Positions 26,422-36,327 of a stretch of 64,000 bases of DNA are shown here, piece by piece (the stretch's first letter is position 1; each line of letters opens with the position of its first letter). The DNA lies in the NCBI RefSeq assembly GCF_900103585.1, contig NZ_FNHV01000003.1, forward strand, positions 398,011 to 462,010. Direction: 5' to 3'. A model generated the notes under the pieces. It worked only from the letters and a program-made list of their open reading frames with translations. It searched no databases and had not been told where the DNA came from. The position numbers were made by a program, and so were the translations under genes. The DNA comes from Streptomyces sp. cf386 (GTDB lineage: Bacteria; Actinomycetota; Actinomycetes; Streptomycetales; Streptomycetaceae).

Positions 26422-27288
26422 CTAACAGGTTTCGCATCCGGACGTCCCGGGCAGGGATCGCCTGTTCCGCGCCTCCTTGCTCCGCGCGGCGAGCAACTCG
26501 TCGGCCGGGTACCCGACTTCTTCGAGAGTCAGCCCATGCGGCCGTACGACATGCACGGCCGAGTCCCTGACCCCGGCGGCGAGCACCTTGCCGGGCCAGT
26601 CCGCGGGCCGGTGCCCGTCCCCCACGAACAGCAGCGCCCCGATGAGCGACCGCACCATGTTGTGGCAGAAGGCGTCGGCCCGCACGGTGGCGGTGATGAT
26701 CCCGTCGTCCCCCCGCACCAGGCTCAGCTCCTGCAGCGTACGGATGGTGGTGGCCCCCTCCCGCTTCTTGCAGTAGGCGGCGAAGTCGTGCTCCCCGAGC
26801 AGCCCCCGCGCCGCCTCGTTCATGGCACCGACATCGAGGGGCCAGTCGTGCCAGAGGACGTGATTGCGCAGCAGCGGGTCGACACCGCCCGGGTTGTCGG
26901 TGACGCGATACGCGTACCGCCGCCACACCGCCGAGAACCGCGCGTTGAACCCGCTGGGCGCCTCCCTCAGCGCCCACACCCGCACGTCCTTCGGCAACCG
27001 CCCCGCAAGCCGCTTGAGCAGCTTCTCGTGGTGCTCACGCCAGACCGACTCCGGCAGATCGACATGCGCCACCTGCCCCCGCGCATGCACCCCGGCATCG
27101 GTACGCCCCGCCACGGTCAGCTCATACGCCGTACTCCCCGACCGCGTCACGGTCCGCAGCGCATCCTCGATCTCCCCCTGCACGGTCCGCCTACCGCCGG
27201 CCTGCTTGGCCCAGCCTGAGAACTCGGTCCCGTCGTAGGACAGGTCGAGACGGATACGGACGTAACCGGGTGCAGCTTCATCACTCAC
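26422..27288 (-). CDS. truA: tRNA pseudouridine(38-40) synthase
   Basis: 288 residues. It isomerises U38-U40 in the anticodon arm. [14 protein letters not shown] opens the fold; the catalytic Asp is in [25 protein letters not shown] and [16 protein letters not shown] are conserved TruA blocks. GTG 27288 gives the expected start [19 protein letters not shown]. It lies downstream of rplQ as in many actinobacteria, but a terminator-like hairpin and a dispersed repeat sit between them. Confidence 0.96.
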   Translation of the reverse strand: MSDEAAPGYVRIRLDLSYDGTEFSGWAKQAGGRRTVQGEIEDALRTVTRSGSTAYELTVAGRTDAGVHARGQVAHVDLPESVWREHHEKLLKRLAGRLPKDVRVWALREAPSGFNARFSAVWRRYAYRVTDNPGGVDPLLRNHVLWHDWPLDVGAMNEAARGLLGEHDFAAYCKKREGATTIRTLQELSLVRGDDGIITATVRADAFCHNMVRSLIGALLFVGDGHRPADWPGKVLAAGVRDSAVHVVRPHGLTLEEVGYPADELLAARSKEARNRRSLPGTSGCETC

Positions 27289-27314
27289 GTACAGATCCTC
27301 TCAGCAACACAAGA

Positions 27315-27346
27315 GCGGGCCCGCTCCTCGAAAGGAACGGGCCCGC
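27315..27346. terminator. terminator-like hairpin after rplQ
   Basis: Stem 27315-27328 with 27333-27346, one mismatch, and a CGAA tetraloop. On the minus strand it lies about 85 bases past the rplQ stop, at the end of the alpha operon before truA. Confidence 0.75.
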
Positions 27347-27357
27347 AATCGCCCTTC

Positions 27358-27387
27358 AGGGGCGCGGGGAACTGCGCGAACAACCAC
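27358..27387. repeat. dispersed Streptomyces repeat, copy 1
   Basis: AGGGGCGCGGGGAACTGCGC followed by GAACAACCAC. A near-identical copy lies at 28041-28070 on the other side of rplQ. The sequence is a common Streptomyces intergenic element (recalled knowledge). Confidence 0.7.
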
Positions 27388-27429
27388 GACGAAGCCGCAG
27401 CCGCAAGATGGCAGCCACCCGGCAGACGC

Positions 27430-27930
27430 TTAGGCGTCCTTCGACTCCTCGGCGGGAGCCTCGTCGGCCTTGGTCGTGTCGACCTTGGCCTCGGCAACCT
27501 CGGCGACCTCGGCGTCCTTGGCAGCGCGCTTCGTCGCGGCCTCGGCCTCACCCGTGGCCTCCTGCGCCACCGTCAGCGCCTCGACCAGCTCGATGACAGC
27601 CATGGGCGCGTTGTCGCCACGGCGGTTACCGATCTTGGTGATACGGGTGTAGCCACCCGGACGGTTCTCGTACCGCGGGCCGATCTCGGTGAAGAGCGTG
27701 TGGACGACGCTCTTGTCCGTGATGACCTGGAGCACCTGACGGCGGTTGTGAAGGTCGCCCTTCTTCGCCTTGGTGACCAGACGCTCGGCGTACGGCCGCA
27801 GACGGCGGGCCTTCGCCTCGGTGGTGGTGATACGGCCGTGCTCGAACAGCGCCTTCGCAAGGTTCGCGAGGAGGAGCTTCTCGTGCGCGGCACTGCCGCC
27901 CAGACGGGCACCCTTGGCGGGCTTCGGCAT
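27430..27930 (-). CDS. rplQ: 50S ribosomal protein L17
   Basis: 166 residues. [53 protein letters not shown] and [22 protein letters not shown] identify L17. The C-terminal 45 residues are an Ala/Glu/Lys extension ([20 protein letters not shown]) typical of actinobacteria. It is separated from rpoA by 181 bases holding a strong hairpin and a dispersed repeat, which is unusual since the two are normally tightly linked. Confidence 0.98.
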   Translation of the reverse strand: MPKPAKGARLGGSAAHEKLLLANLAKALFEHGRITTTEAKARRLRPYAERLVTKAKKGDLHNRRQVLQVITDKSVVHTLFTEIGPRYENRPGGYTRITKIGNRRGDNAPMAVIELVEALTVAQEATGEAEAATKRAAKDAEVAEVAEAKVDTTKADEAPAEESKDA

Positions 27931-28009
27931 GGTGTTTCTCCTAGGTGTCTGCCCCGGCCGTGTCAGGTACCGGGGTCAGTATCCGAGCAGACGGTTGTCC
28001 GTCGGAGAT

Positions 28010-28039
28010 CCGGACGAGGCCCCGAAGGGGCCCGTCCGG
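28010..28039. terminator. hairpin between rpoA and rplQ
   Basis: CCGGACG-A-GGCCCC pairs with GGGGCC-CGTCCGG (28010-28023 with 28027-28039), loop GAA, one bulged base. It may partly terminate transcription or mark a processing site between rpoA and rplQ. Confidence 0.6.
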
Positions 28040-28040
28040 A

Positions 28041-28070
28041 AGGGGCGCGGGGAACTGCGCGACAAGCCAC
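28041..28070. repeat. dispersed Streptomyces repeat, copy 2
   Basis: AGGGGCGCGGGGAACTGCGC followed by GACAAGCCAC. It has the same orientation as the copy at 27358-27387, so the pair flanks rplQ. Confidence 0.7.
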
Positions 28071-28111
28071 AGCGCACCCGCACCCAAGATCAAGCAGTCG
28101 GTCCCGAGCCC

Positions 28112-29134
28112 TTAGTACTGCTCGGTCTCGACGAACCCGGCATCCGCATCGTCGTCCGCGCCGAAGGCATCCGCGGCGGCCGTGGGGTCGAATCCGGGCG
28201 GGCTGTCCTTCAGGGCCAGGCCCATACCGGCCAGCTTCGCCTTGACCTCGTCAATGGACTTCGCACCGAAGTTACGGATGTCCAGGAGGTCGGCCTCGCT
28301 GCGCGCAACCAGCTCACCCACGGAGTGGATGCCCTCACGCTTGAGGCAGTTGTACGACCGAACGGTGAGCTCCAGCTCCTCGATCGGCAGCACCAGATCG
28401 GCGGCGAGCGCGGCGTCCGTCGGGGACGGACCCATGTCGATGCCCTCGGCGTCGATGTTGAGCTCACGGGCAAGCCCGAACAGCTCGACCAGCGTCTTAC
28501 CAGCAGACGCCATGGCGTCACGCGGACGCATCGCCTGCTTGGTCTCGACGTCGACGATCAGCTTGTCGAAGTCGGTGCGCTGCTCGACACGCGTGGCCTC
28601 GACCTTGTACGTGACCTTCAGAACCGGCGAGTAGATGGAGTCGACCGGGATACGGCCGATCTCCTGGCCCACCTGCTTGTTCTGCACGGCGGAGACGTAA
28701 CCACGACCACGCTCGACCGTCAGCTCCATCTCCAGCTTGCCCTTGCCGTTGAGCGTGGCGAGGACCAGGTCGGGGTTGTGCACCTCGACACCGGCCGGGG
28801 GCGCGATGTCGGCGGCGGTGACCAGACCCGGACCCTGCTTGCGCAGGTACATCACGACCGGCTCGTCGTGCTCCGAGGAGACGACCAGCTGCTTGATGTT
28901 GAGGATCAGGTCGGTGACGTCCTCCTTGACGCCCGGCACGGTGGTGAACTCGTGCAGCACGCCGTCGATACGGATGGACGTGACCGCCGCACCCGGGATC
29001 GAGGACAGGAGGGTCCGGCGCAGGGAGTTGCCGAGGGTGTAACCGAAGCCCGGCTCCAGCGGCTCGATCACGAACCGGGAACGGAACTCGTCGACGACCT
29101 CTTCGGTCAACGAGGGACGCTGAGCAATCAGCAT
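28112..29134 (-). CDS. rpoA: RNA polymerase alpha subunit
   Basis: 340 residues. The N-terminal dimerisation domain (about 1-230) includes [28 protein letters not shown]. The C-terminal domain with [20 protein letters not shown] and [17 protein letters not shown] binds UP elements and activators. The acidic tail ends FVETEQY. It is the fourth gene of the rpmJ-rpsM-rpsK-rpoA-rplQ alpha block. Confidence 0.99.
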   Translation of the reverse strand: MLIAQRPSLTEEVVDEFRSRFVIEPLEPGFGYTLGNSLRRTLLSSIPGAAVTSIRIDGVLHEFTTVPGVKEDVTDLILNIKQLVVSSEHDEPVVMYLRKQGPGLVTAADIAPPAGVEVHNPDLVLATLNGKGKLEMELTVERGRGYVSAVQNKQVGQEIGRIPVDSIYSPVLKVTYKVEATRVEQRTDFDKLIVDVETKQAMRPRDAMASAGKTLVELFGLARELNIDAEGIDMGPSPTDAALAADLVLPIEELELTVRSYNCLKREGIHSVGELVARSEADLLDIRNFGAKSIDEVKAKLAGMGLALKDSPPGFDPTAAADAFGADDDADAGFVETEQY

Positions 29135-29286
29135 GTGTGGATCAGATCCTTCTTTCGTGGACGCCCGCTATTTGACGCCCGACGGAAACCGCGCCCATGA
29201 AAAGCGCGGGTACTGCAAGGGTACGGGCGATACAGCCCACCAGAGCCGTACCGCCCGAAACCAAGCCTGCGTGAAGCAGCCGTACG

Positions 29287-29691
29287 TCAGACGCGACGAC
29301 GCTTCGGCGGGCGGCAGCCGTTGTGCGGGGTCGGGGTGACGTCCTGGATGGAGCCGACCTCGAGACCGGTCGCCTGAAGCGAACGGATCGCGGTCTCACG
29401 ACCCGAACCCGGACCCTTCACGAACACGTCGACCTTGCGCATGCCGTGCTCCTGGGCGCGGCGGGCAGCCGACTCGGCGGCCATCTGCGCGGCGAACGGC
29501 GTGGACTTCCGGGAGCCCTTGAAGCCGACGTGGCCGGCGGAGGCCCAGGAGATCACGTTGCCGGACGGGTCCGTGATGGAGACGATCGTGTTGTTGAACG
29601 TGCTCTTGATGTGCGCGTGGCCGTGAGCGACGTTCTTCTTTTCCTTGCGGCGCACCTTCTTGGCAGCGCCCTGACGACCCTTGGGGGGCAT
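29287..29691 (-). CDS. rpsK: 30S ribosomal protein S11
   Basis: 134 residues. A Lys-rich N-terminus ([20 protein letters not shown]) precedes [22 protein letters not shown], and the C-terminus ends [17 protein letters not shown], as in all S11 proteins. It lies 66 bases downstream of rpsM in the alpha operon. Confidence 0.99.
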   Translation of the reverse strand: MPPKGRQGAAKKVRRKEKKNVAHGHAHIKSTFNNTIVSITDPSGNVISWASAGHVGFKGSRKSTPFAAQMAAESAARRAQEHGMRKVDVFVKGPGSGRETAIRSLQATGLEVGSIQDVTPTPHNGCRPPKRRRV

Positions 29692-29757
29692 CTATAACTC
29701 CTACGGGAGGTGGTCGGTCCTACAGCGAAGACCGCTGGACGGCGAGTCCGCTGCGGA

Positions 29758-30138
29758 CTACTTCTTGCCCGGCTTCTTCTTACCGGCGATGGCGCGACGC
29801 GGGCCCTTGCGGGTACGGGCGTTCGTGCTGGTGCGCTGACCGCGGACGGGCAGACCACGACGGTGACGGAGACCCTGGTAGCAACCGATCTCGACCTTGC
29901 GGCGGATGTCGGCCTGGATCTCGCGACGGAGGTCACCCTCGGTCTTGATGTTGTTGTCGACGTACTCACGAATCGCGACGAGCTGCTCCTCGGAGAGGTC
30001 GCGAACGCGGGTGTTCGGGTCGATGCCGGTCTCGGCCAGCGTCAGCTGGGAGAGCGTCCGGCCGATGCCGAACACGTAGGTGAGGGCGACCTCCACGCGC
30101 TTGTCGCGCGGGATGTCAACACCGGAAACGCGTGCCAT
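29758..30138 (-). CDS. rpsM: 30S ribosomal protein S13
   Basis: 126 residues. [26 protein letters not shown] opens the protein; [23 protein letters not shown] is the C-terminal tRNA-contacting segment. A basic tail KKPGKK follows. A 195-base gap with a small inverted repeat (about 30214-30233) separates it from rpmJ. Confidence 0.99.
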   Translation of the reverse strand: MARVSGVDIPRDKRVEVALTYVFGIGRTLSQLTLAETGIDPNTRVRDLSEEQLVAIREYVDNNIKTEGDLRREIQADIRRKVEIGCYQGLRHRRGLPVRGQRTSTNARTRKGPRRAIAGKKKPGKK

Positions 30139-30333
30139 TCAATGGCTCCTGGTGATCTTCGGAGGTCTTCCGCAGAACCGGCTCCCAGCCGCCGTACCAG
30201 GTACGAACTGGGTCCCCGGCCTCCGGACCGGGGGTGTCAGACGAACGCATGCGCCGCCTGGGCTCCACGTATTTACATATTCAGCTCGCGTCGCGCGAAT
30301 CCCTGCGAATGCAGAGGGAGAGATCTGCTGCGA

Positions 30334-30447
30334 TCAGCCCTGGCGCTGCTTGTGGCGCGGGTTCTCGCAGATGACCATGACCCGACCGTGACGGCGGATC
30401 ACCCTGCACTTGTCGCAGATCTTCTTGACGCTCGGCTTGACCTTCAT
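30334..30447 (-). CDS. rpmJ: 50S ribosomal protein L36
   Basis: A 37-residue protein: [20 protein letters not shown], then [15 protein letters not shown]. The four zinc ligands (Cys11, Cys14, Cys27, His32) mark the zinc-binding L36 form. It lies between infA and rpsM and starts 63 bases after infA. ATG 30447 is preceded by a GAGAACC sequence. Confidence 0.97.
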   Translation of the reverse strand: MKVKPSVKKICDKCRVIRRHGRVMVICENPRHKQRQG

Positions 30448-30510
30448 TGGGTGAGGTTCTCCGGGTCAGTTGCCGAAGTCCCGCGCGGAAACGCGGGACA
30501 TGGGCAAGAT

Positions 30511-30732
30511 CTACTTGTACCGGTAGACGATCCGGCCACGCGTCAGGTCGTACGGAGACAGCTCCACCACGACCCGGTCGTCAGGGAGGATGCGGATGTA
30601 GTGCATACGCATCTTGCCGCTGATGTGTGCCAGGACCTGGTGGCCGTTCTGGAGCTCGACCTTGAACATGGCGTTCGGCAGAGACTCGACGACAGTGCCC
30701 TCGATCTCGATGGCACCTTGCTTCTTGGCCAC
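30511..30732 (-). CDS. infA: translation initiation factor IF-1
   Basis: 73 residues, the standard length. [26 protein letters not shown] and the terminus [15 protein letters not shown] define the S1-like OB fold of IF-1, which blocks the 30S A site during initiation. GTG 30732 is chosen because the family starts here; longer forms would add unrelated residues. A promoter-like pair lies about 95-125 bases upstream. Confidence 0.97.
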   Translation of the reverse strand: MAKKQGAIEIEGTVVESLPNAMFKVELQNGHQVLAHISGKMRMHYIRILPDDRVVVELSPYDLTRGRIVYRYK

Positions 30733-30826
30733 GCTTCGCCCTTCGGAATCGACTACCTTGATCGACCCCTGCACTGTTCCCTTACGGGCGCATGCGGACA
30801 TGCGAGTGCACGAGAGCCGACGAGTC

Positions 30827-30856
30827 AGTCTACGTCAGCGCACCCGGAAAGACGAA
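30827..30856 (-). promoter_or_regulatory. candidate infA promoter
   Basis: On the minus strand, -35 TTCGTC (30856-30851), 18-base spacer, -10 TAGACT (30832-30827). The -10 is a good match to the Streptomyces TAGRMT form; the -35 is moderate. It would give infA-rpmJ-rpsM and following genes an additional start site. Confidence 0.5.
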
Positions 30857-30886
30857 TCGGGGAAGTCTGCCCCACAGCGGTGATCA

Positions 30887-31723
30887 TTACGCCAGCGGAT
30901 CGGGCGCGGCGGTGATCCCGTACTCGGCGAGCTTCGCCTTGCCCCCGTCGGGAGCCGTGAGCACGAGCGGACCCTCCTCCGTCAGCGCCACGGAGTGCTC
31001 CCAGTGGGAGGACCAGGTGCCGTCGGTGGTGATGACCGTCCAGTCGTCGGACAGGACCTCGGTCTTCGGGGTGCCCAGCGAGACCATCGGCTCGATCGCG
31101 AGGCAGAAGCCCGGCACCAGCTTGGGGCCCTTGCCCCGCCGGCGCTCGACGTAGTTCAGCAGGTGCGGGTCCATGTGCATCTCGGTGCCGATGCCGTGGC
31201 CGCCGTAGTCCTCGATGATCCCGTACTTGCCGCCGCCCGGCTTCGGCTGGCGGCGGATGTACGTCTCGATGGCGCGGGAGACGTCGACCAGCCGATTGCC
31301 CTGCTTCATCGCCGCGATGCCGGCCCACATCGACTCCTCGGTCACCCGGGAGAGCTCGACCAGCTCCGGAGCGTGACCGGAGCCCACGAAGGCCGTGTAG
31401 GCGGCGTCGCCGTGCCAGCCGTCGATGATGGCGCCGGCGTCGATGGAGATGATGTCCCCGTCCTTGAGGACGACGTCGTCGGACGGGATGCCATGGACCA
31501 CGACCTCGTTGGCGGAGGTGCAGATGGTCGCCGGGAACCCGCCGTAGCCGAGGAAGTTCGACTTGGCCCCGTGCTCGGCGAGCACCTTGCGCGCGACCTC
31601 GTCCAGGTCCTTGGTGCTGGCCCCGGGCACCGCGGCCTCACGGGTGGCCGCGTGAATGGCGGCGACGACCAACCCCGCCTCACGCATCTTGGCGATCTGC
31701 TCGGGGCTCTTGATCTGCACCAT
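30887..31723 (-). CDS. map: methionine aminopeptidase (type I)
   Basis: 278 residues. It removes the initiator Met from nascent proteins in a two-metal active site. SIDAGAIIDGWHGDAAYTAF carries the paired Asp ligands, YGGHGIGTEMHMDPHLLN the His region, and FCLAIEPMVS and HSVALTEEGPLVLT the Glu ligands. ATG 31723 is family-typical. It is located between adk and infA, the usual spc-alpha junction order, 139 bases after adk. Confidence 0.97.
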   Translation of the reverse strand: MVQIKSPEQIAKMREAGLVVAAIHAATREAAVPGASTKDLDEVARKVLAEHGAKSNFLGYGGFPATICTSANEVVVHGIPSDDVVLKDGDIISIDAGAIIDGWHGDAAYTAFVGSGHAPELVELSRVTEESMWAGIAAMKQGNRLVDVSRAIETYIRRQPKPGGGKYGIIEDYGGHGIGTEMHMDPHLLNYVERRRGKGPKLVPGFCLAIEPMVSLGTPKTEVLSDDWTVITTDGTWSSHWEHSVALTEEGPLVLTAPDGGKAKLAEYGITAAPDPLA

Positions 31724-31862
31724 GGGGACGGGGGCCTTTCTCGGACCGGTAACGGGACTGCTTCAACCATAAGGGCGGAGTCGGCGCACCCCACCCCATG
31801 CAGCAGCCGCGGCCCCCGGATCGGGAACCGCGGCTTGAGCTGCGTACGCGCCGCGAACGCGC

Positions 31863-32525
31863 CTACTTGCCGTCCTCGTCGCGCTGGAGCGCCTCCATCG
31901 CACGACCCGTGACCTCATCGACCTTGCCCAGCGCGGAGATGGTGACGACCAGCCCCTGCGCCTTGTAGTAGTCGATGATCGGCTCGGTCTGCGTGTGGTA
32001 GACCTCCAGCCGCTTGCGGACCGTCTCCTCGGAGTCGTCGTCCCGCTGGTACAGCTCGCCGCCGCAGGCGTCGCAGACGCCCTCCTGCTTCGGCTTGCTG
32101 TACGTGACGTGGAAGACGTGGCTGGAGTCCTTGCGGCAGATCCGCCGCCCGGCGATCCGCTTGACGACCTCTTCCTCGGGGACCTCGAGGTCCAACACCG
32201 CGTCCAGCTTCATGCTCTCGGACTGCAGCATCTCGTCGAGCGCCTCGGCCTGGGACACATTGCGCGGGAAACCGTCCAGCAGGAAGCCGCCCTCGGCGTC
32301 CGGCTTCTCCATGCGGTCCTTGGCCATCCCGATGGTGACCTCGTCCGGCACCAGGTTGCCCGCGTCCATGTAGGACTTCGCGAGCTTCCCGAGCTCCGTC
32401 TGCTGGCTGATGTTGGCGCGGAACAGGTCGCCCGTGGAGATGTGCGGGATCGACAGGTTCTTGGCGAGGAACGCGGCCTGCGTTCCCTTGCCGGCACCCG
32501 GCGGCCCGACGAGGACGATACGCAT
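31863..32525 (-). CDS. adk: adenylate kinase
   Basis: 220 residues. The P-loop is GPPGAGKGTQAAFLA at the N-terminus; HISTGDLFRANIS and FLLDGFPRNVSQAEAL are the NMP-binding blocks. The LID contains CRKDSSHVFHV and VCDACGG, giving a probable partly Cys-based metal site as in Gram-positive enzymes. It makes ADP from AMP and ATP. ATG 32525 shares one base with the secY stop, so translation is coupled to secY. Confidence 0.97.
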   Translation of the reverse strand: MRIVLVGPPGAGKGTQAAFLAKNLSIPHISTGDLFRANISQQTELGKLAKSYMDAGNLVPDEVTIGMAKDRMEKPDAEGGFLLDGFPRNVSQAEALDEMLQSESMKLDAVLDLEVPEEEVVKRIAGRRICRKDSSHVFHVTYSKPKQEGVCDACGGELYQRDDDSEETVRKRLEVYHTQTEPIIDYYKAQGLVVTISALGKVDEVTGRAMEALQRDEDGK

Positions 32526-33841
32526 CAGCGGAGGAACCCTTCGTAATTGCGCTGCTGGAGCTGGCTCTCGATCTGCTTCACGGTCTCGAGACCGACACCC
32601 ACGATGATCAGGATGCTGGTCCCGCCGAACGGGAAGTTCTGGTTTGCCCCGAAACCAGCCAACGCCATCGTCGGCACGAGAGCGATCAGACCCAAGTACA
32701 GCGAGCCCGGCCAAGTGATCCGGTTGAGCACATAGGAAAGGTACTCAGCGGTCGGTCGGCCAGCCCGGATGCCCGGGATGAAGCCACCATACTTCTTCAT
32801 GTTGTCCGCGACTTCCTCGGGGTTGAACGAGATGGCCACGTAGAAGAACGCGAAGAACACAATGAGGAAGAAGTACAGAGTGATGTGAACCGGCGCCCCT
32901 GTGTCGGCCAGGTTCGCCGTGATCCAACTCGCCCATCCGGACTGTTGCGAACCGGCGAACTGCACGATCAACGCCGGAATGTAGAGCAGCGACGAGGCGA
33001 AAATGACGGGGATCACACCCGCCTGGTTCACCTTGAGCGGGATGTACGTCGAGGTACCGCCGTAGGAACGGCGGCCGATCATGCGCTTCGCGTACTGCAC
33101 CGGAATACGGCGCTGGGCCTGCTCGACGAAGACCACCAGGCCGACCATGAACAGGCCGACGGCGATGACCGTGCCGAACTCGATCCAGCCGCCCGCCAGG
33201 GAGCCCTGCTGCTTGATGGCCCACAGCGCCGACGGGAAGGTCGCGGCGATCGAGATGAACATCAGGATCGACATGCCGTTGCCGATGCCGCGGTCGGTGA
33301 TGAGCTCACCGAGCCACATGACGGCGGCCGTACCGGCGGTCATCGTGATGACCATCACGATGGTGGTGAAGATCGAGCGGTCGGGAACGATCTGGCCGGC
33401 CACCTGGCAGTTCGGGAACAGCGAGCCGCTGCGGGCGGTGGCCACCAGGCCGGTGCCCTGCAGGATGGCCAGCGCCACCGTCAGGTATCGGGTGTACTGC
33501 GTGATCTTCGCCGTACCGGCCTGGCCCTCCTTCTTCAGGGCTTCCAGGCGCGGGATCACGACGGTCAGCAGCTGCAGGATGATGCTTGCCGTGATGTACG
33601 GCATGATGCCGAGCGCGAAGATCGTGATCTGCAGCAGTGCGCCACCACTGAACATATTGACCAGACCGAAGAGGCCCTGGTTGGTGCTCGCCTGGTCGAT
33701 GCAGACCTGAACGGCCCTGTAGTCGACGCCGGGGATCGGAATATGCGTACCGACCCGGTAGATCACGATGATGCCGAGCGTGAAGAGCAGCTTCTTGCGC
33801 AGGTCGGGCGTCTTGAACGCCCGGGCGAACGCGGTGAGCAC
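32525..33841 (-). CDS. secY: preprotein translocase subunit SecY
   Basis: 438 residues with ten membrane helices, forming the protein-conducting channel of the Sec pathway. MLTAFARAFKTPDLRKKLLFTLG, YRVGTHIPIPGVD, the GNGMSILMF loop, and ILIIVGVGLETVKQIESQL near the end are SecY landmarks. The start is GTG 33841 with AGGAGG closely upstream. A good promoter pair lies just upstream, and a hairpin separates it from rplO. Confidence 0.98.
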   Translation of the reverse strand: MLTAFARAFKTPDLRKKLLFTLGIIVIYRVGTHIPIPGVDYRAVQVCIDQASTNQGLFGLVNMFSGGALLQITIFALGIMPYITASIILQLLTVVIPRLEALKKEGQAGTAKITQYTRYLTVALAILQGTGLVATARSGSLFPNCQVAGQIVPDRSIFTTIVMVITMTAGTAAVMWLGELITDRGIGNGMSILMFISIAATFPSALWAIKQQGSLAGGWIEFGTVIAVGLFMVGLVVFVEQAQRRIPVQYAKRMIGRRSYGGTSTYIPLKVNQAGVIPVIFASSLLYIPALIVQFAGSQQSGWASWITANLADTGAPVHITLYFFLIVFFAFFYVAISFNPEEVADNMKKYGGFIPGIRAGRPTAEYLSYVLNRITWPGSLYLGLIALVPTMALAGFGANQNFPFGGTSILIIVGVGLETVKQIESQLQQRNYEGFLR

Positions 33842-33897
33842 GGTGCCTCCTGCGACCCCCGCGCTACTGCGTCAAGGGTGACGGTCTTGAGGTTCGA

Positions 33898-33926
33898 CTA
33901 ATAGGGACGACTTAGCTAACGGTCAA
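33898..33926 (-). promoter_or_regulatory. secY promoter
   Basis: On the minus strand, -35 TTGACC (33926-33921), exact 17-base spacer, -10 TATTAG (33903-33898), about 57 bases before the secY start. It would drive secY-adk-map independently of the spc genes, downstream of the hairpin at 34018-34051. Confidence 0.7.
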
Positions 33927-34017
33927 CTGCCGCTCAGAGTGCCCCACAAGAAGCACTCCGTAAAAGTGGGCAGTGCAGGCCACCATACCGGCGAGACTGC
34001 CCCCCTTGGAACGACCA

Positions 34018-34051
34018 ACCGGGGATACCCCATTTGTGGGGTATCCCCGGT
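34018..34051. terminator. hairpin between rplO and secY
   Basis: A perfect 15-bp stem (34018-34032 with 34037-34051) with a TTTG loop, 36 bases after the rplO stop in the direction of transcription. Together with the secY promoter it looks like a real transcriptional boundary inside the ribosomal array. Confidence 0.8.
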
Positions 34052-34086
34052 CGGGATCGCTCAAGTCATCGAGACGCCTGATGTGT

Positions 34087-34542
34087 TCAGACGAGCTCGG
34101 TGACGGTACCGCCGGCGGCGGTGATCTTCTCCTTGGCGGAGCCGGAGACGGCGTCGACCGTCACCTGCAGCGCCACGGAGATCTCGCCCTGGCCGAGGAC
34201 CTTGACGAGGCTGTTCTTGCGAACGGCACCCTTGGCCACGAGGCCCTCGACGGTGACTTCGCCACCCTCGGGGTACAGCGCGGCCAGCTTGTCGAGGTTC
34301 ACGACCTGGAACTCGGTCTTGAACGGGTTCTTGAAGCCCTTCAGCTTCGGAAGACGCATGTGGAGGGGCATCTGGCCACCCTCGAAGCGCTCCGGAACCT
34401 GGTAACGAGCCTTCGTACCCTTGGTACCACGACCGGCCGTCTTACCCTTCGACGCCTCACCACGACCCACACGGGTCTTGGCGGTCTTGGCGCCCGGGGC
34501 GGGACGGAGGTTGTGGATCTTGAGCGGGTTCTGCTCCGCCAT
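34087..34542 (-). CDS. rplO: 50S ribosomal protein L15
   Basis: 151 residues. [38 protein letters not shown] is the glycine/lysine-rich L15 N-terminus; [18 protein letters not shown] follows. It is the last gene of the spc block before a strong hairpin. The stop of rpmD lies two bases upstream of its start. Confidence 0.99.
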   Translation of the reverse strand: MAEQNPLKIHNLRPAPGAKTAKTRVGRGEASKGKTAGRGTKGTKARYQVPERFEGGQMPLHMRLPKLKGFKNPFKTEFQVVNLDKLAALYPEGGEVTVEGLVAKGAVRKNSLVKVLGQGEISVALQVTVDAVSGSAKEKITAAGGTVTELV

Positions 34543-34544
34543 GA

Positions 34545-34727
34545 TCAGTCGACCTCCTCGACCGTCACGAGGTGGCGGACGGTGTGCACCATGCCGCGGA
34601 ACTCGGGACGATCCTCCTTGACGACCTGCGTGTTGATCCCCTTGAGACCAAGGGAGCGCAGGGTGTCACGGTGGTTCTGCTTGCTGCCGATGTAGGACTT
34701 GACCTGCGTAATCTTGAGCTGCGCCAT
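34545..34727 (-). CDS. rpmD: 50S ribosomal protein L30
   Basis: 60 residues: [20 protein letters not shown], then [18 protein letters not shown], and [11 protein letters not shown]. These match L30. ATG 34727 is chosen by family length. It lies two bases after the rpsE stop and two bases before the rplO start, so it is translated within the spc operon. Confidence 0.98.
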   Translation of the reverse strand: MAQLKITQVKSYIGSKQNHRDTLRSLGLKGINTQVVKEDRPEFRGMVHTVRHLVTVEEVD

Positions 34728-34729
34728 GA

Positions 34730-35335
34730 TTACGCACCCGCCCCGGCACGCGCACGGAGAAGAGCCGCGGGGGCGACGTCCTCGAGCGGCAGACCACGGC
34801 GGGCCGCGACCTCCTCGGGACGCTGCAGGCCCTTCAGGGCCTCCACGGTCGCGTGCACGATGTTGATCGCGTTGTCGGAGCCGAGCGACTTCGACAGGAT
34901 GTCGTGGATACCGGCGCACTCGAGCACGGCACGCACCGGACCACCGGCGATAACACCGGTACCGGGCGACGCGGGCTTGAGCAGCACGACGCCGGCAGCC
35001 TTCTCACCCTGGATCGGGTGCGGGATGGTGCCCTGGATACGGGGGACCTTGAAGAAGTGCTTCTTGGCCTCCTCAACACCCTTGGCGATGGCGGCCGGCA
35101 CCTCCTTGGCCTTGCCGTAACCGACACCCACGGTGCCGTCACCGTCGCCCACCACGACCAGCGCGGTGAAGCTGAAGCGACGACCACCCTTCACAACCTT
35201 GGCGACACGGTTGATCGCGACAACGCGCTCAACGTAAGCGGTCTTCTCGGCGGCAGCTGCGCCGCCGTCACGGCCCTTCCGGTCCCGCCGCTCGCCGCCA
35301 CCGGCACCGCCACCGCGGCGCTGGGGTCCAGCCAT
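34730..35335 (-). CDS. rpsE: 30S ribosomal protein S5
   Basis: 201 residues. A Gly/Arg-rich N-terminal extension ([19 protein letters not shown]) precedes [19 protein letters not shown], which is the S5 RNA-binding domain, and [20 protein letters not shown]. The Ala-rich C-terminus is lineage-specific. It helps translational accuracy. Confidence 0.98.
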   Translation of the reverse strand: MAGPQRRGGGAGGGERRDRKGRDGGAAAAEKTAYVERVVAINRVAKVVKGGRRFSFTALVVVGDGDGTVGVGYGKAKEVPAAIAKGVEEAKKHFFKVPRIQGTIPHPIQGEKAAGVVLLKPASPGTGVIAGGPVRAVLECAGIHDILSKSLGSDNAINIVHATVEALKGLQRPEEVAARRGLPLEDVAPAALLRARAGAGA

Positions 35336-35376
35336 TGGAATTACCTCTCTCTGTTTCCGCTAGCTACGGAAGCGGC

Positions 35377-35760
35377 TCAGAACTTGAGCCCGGCTTCGCG
35401 GGCGGCGTCCGCCAGGGCGGCAATGCGCCCGGCGTACTGGTTGCCACCACGGTCGAATACGACGGCCTCGACGCCGGCGGCCTTGGCGCGCTCGGCGACC
35501 AGGGCGCCGACCTGCTTGGCCTGCGCGGACTTGTCGCCCTCGCCACCGCGGATCGAGGTGTCCAGGGTGGACGCCGACGCAAGGGTGTGACCCTTGATGT
35601 CGTCGATCACCTGGGCCACGATGTGGCGGTTCGAGCGGGTAACGACCAGACGCGGACGCTCCGCCGTTCCGTTGATGTGCTTACGGATCCGGATGTGGCG
35701 GCGCTTGATCGCGGCGCGCTTGTAGGCGTCGCCCTTAAGGATCTTCTGTCCGTATGCCAT
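35377..35760 (-). CDS. rplR: 50S ribosomal protein L18
   Basis: 127 residues. [20 protein letters not shown] begins the protein; [32 protein letters not shown] and the terminus [16 protein letters not shown] are the 5S rRNA-binding L18 blocks. It starts three bases after the rplF stop. Confidence 0.98.
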   Translation of the reverse strand: MAYGQKILKGDAYKRAAIKRRHIRIRKHINGTAERPRLVVTRSNRHIVAQVIDDIKGHTLASASTLDTSIRGGEGDKSAQAKQVGALVAERAKAAGVEAVVFDRGGNQYAGRIAALADAAREAGLKF

Positions 35761-35763
35761 GGC

Positions 35764-36303
35764 TTACTTACCCGCCTTTCCGACCTTGCGGCGGATGACT
35801 TCGCCCTCGTACTTGACGCCCTTGGCCTTGTACGGGTCGGGCTTGCGCAGCTTGCGGATGTTGGCCGCAACCTCGCCGACCTTCTGCTTGTCGATGCCCT
35901 CGACCGAGAACCGGGTGGGGGCCTCCACCTTGAAGGTGATGCCCTCGGGGGCCTCGACGGTGATCGGGTGGCTGTAGCCCAGAGCGAACTCCAGGTTCGA
36001 ACCCTTGGCCGTCACGCGGTAACCGACACCGCTGATCTCGAGCTTCTTCACGTAACCCTGGGTCACGCCGGTGATCATGTTCGCCACCAGCGTGCGGGAC
36101 AGGCCGTGCAGGGCCTTGTTCTGACGCTCGTCGTTCGGGCGGGTGACGTTCAGGACGCCGTCCTCACCCTTGACGATGTCGATCGGCGCGGCAACGGTGT
36201 GGGTCAGAGTGCCCTTGGGGCCCTTGACCGAGACCGTACGGCCGTCGATGGTGACGTCCACGCCGGCGGGAACCGTGATGGGGAGCTTGCCAATGCGCGA
36301 CAT
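35764..36303 (-). CDS. rplF: 50S ribosomal protein L6
   Basis: 179 residues. [19 protein letters not shown] and [14 protein letters not shown] are L6 landmarks, and [22 protein letters not shown] is the C-terminal signature near the GTPase centre. It lies between rpsH and rplR in the normal spc order. Confidence 0.99.
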   Translation of the reverse strand: MSRIGKLPITVPAGVDVTIDGRTVSVKGPKGTLTHTVAAPIDIVKGEDGVLNVTRPNDERQNKALHGLSRTLVANMITGVTQGYVKKLEISGVGYRVTAKGSNLEFALGYSHPITVEAPEGITFKVEAPTRFSVEGIDKQKVGEVAANIRKLRKPDPYKAKGVKYEGEVIRRKVGKAGK

Positions 36304-36327
36304 AGCTGTTTCCTCCGTTCCCTTCCG

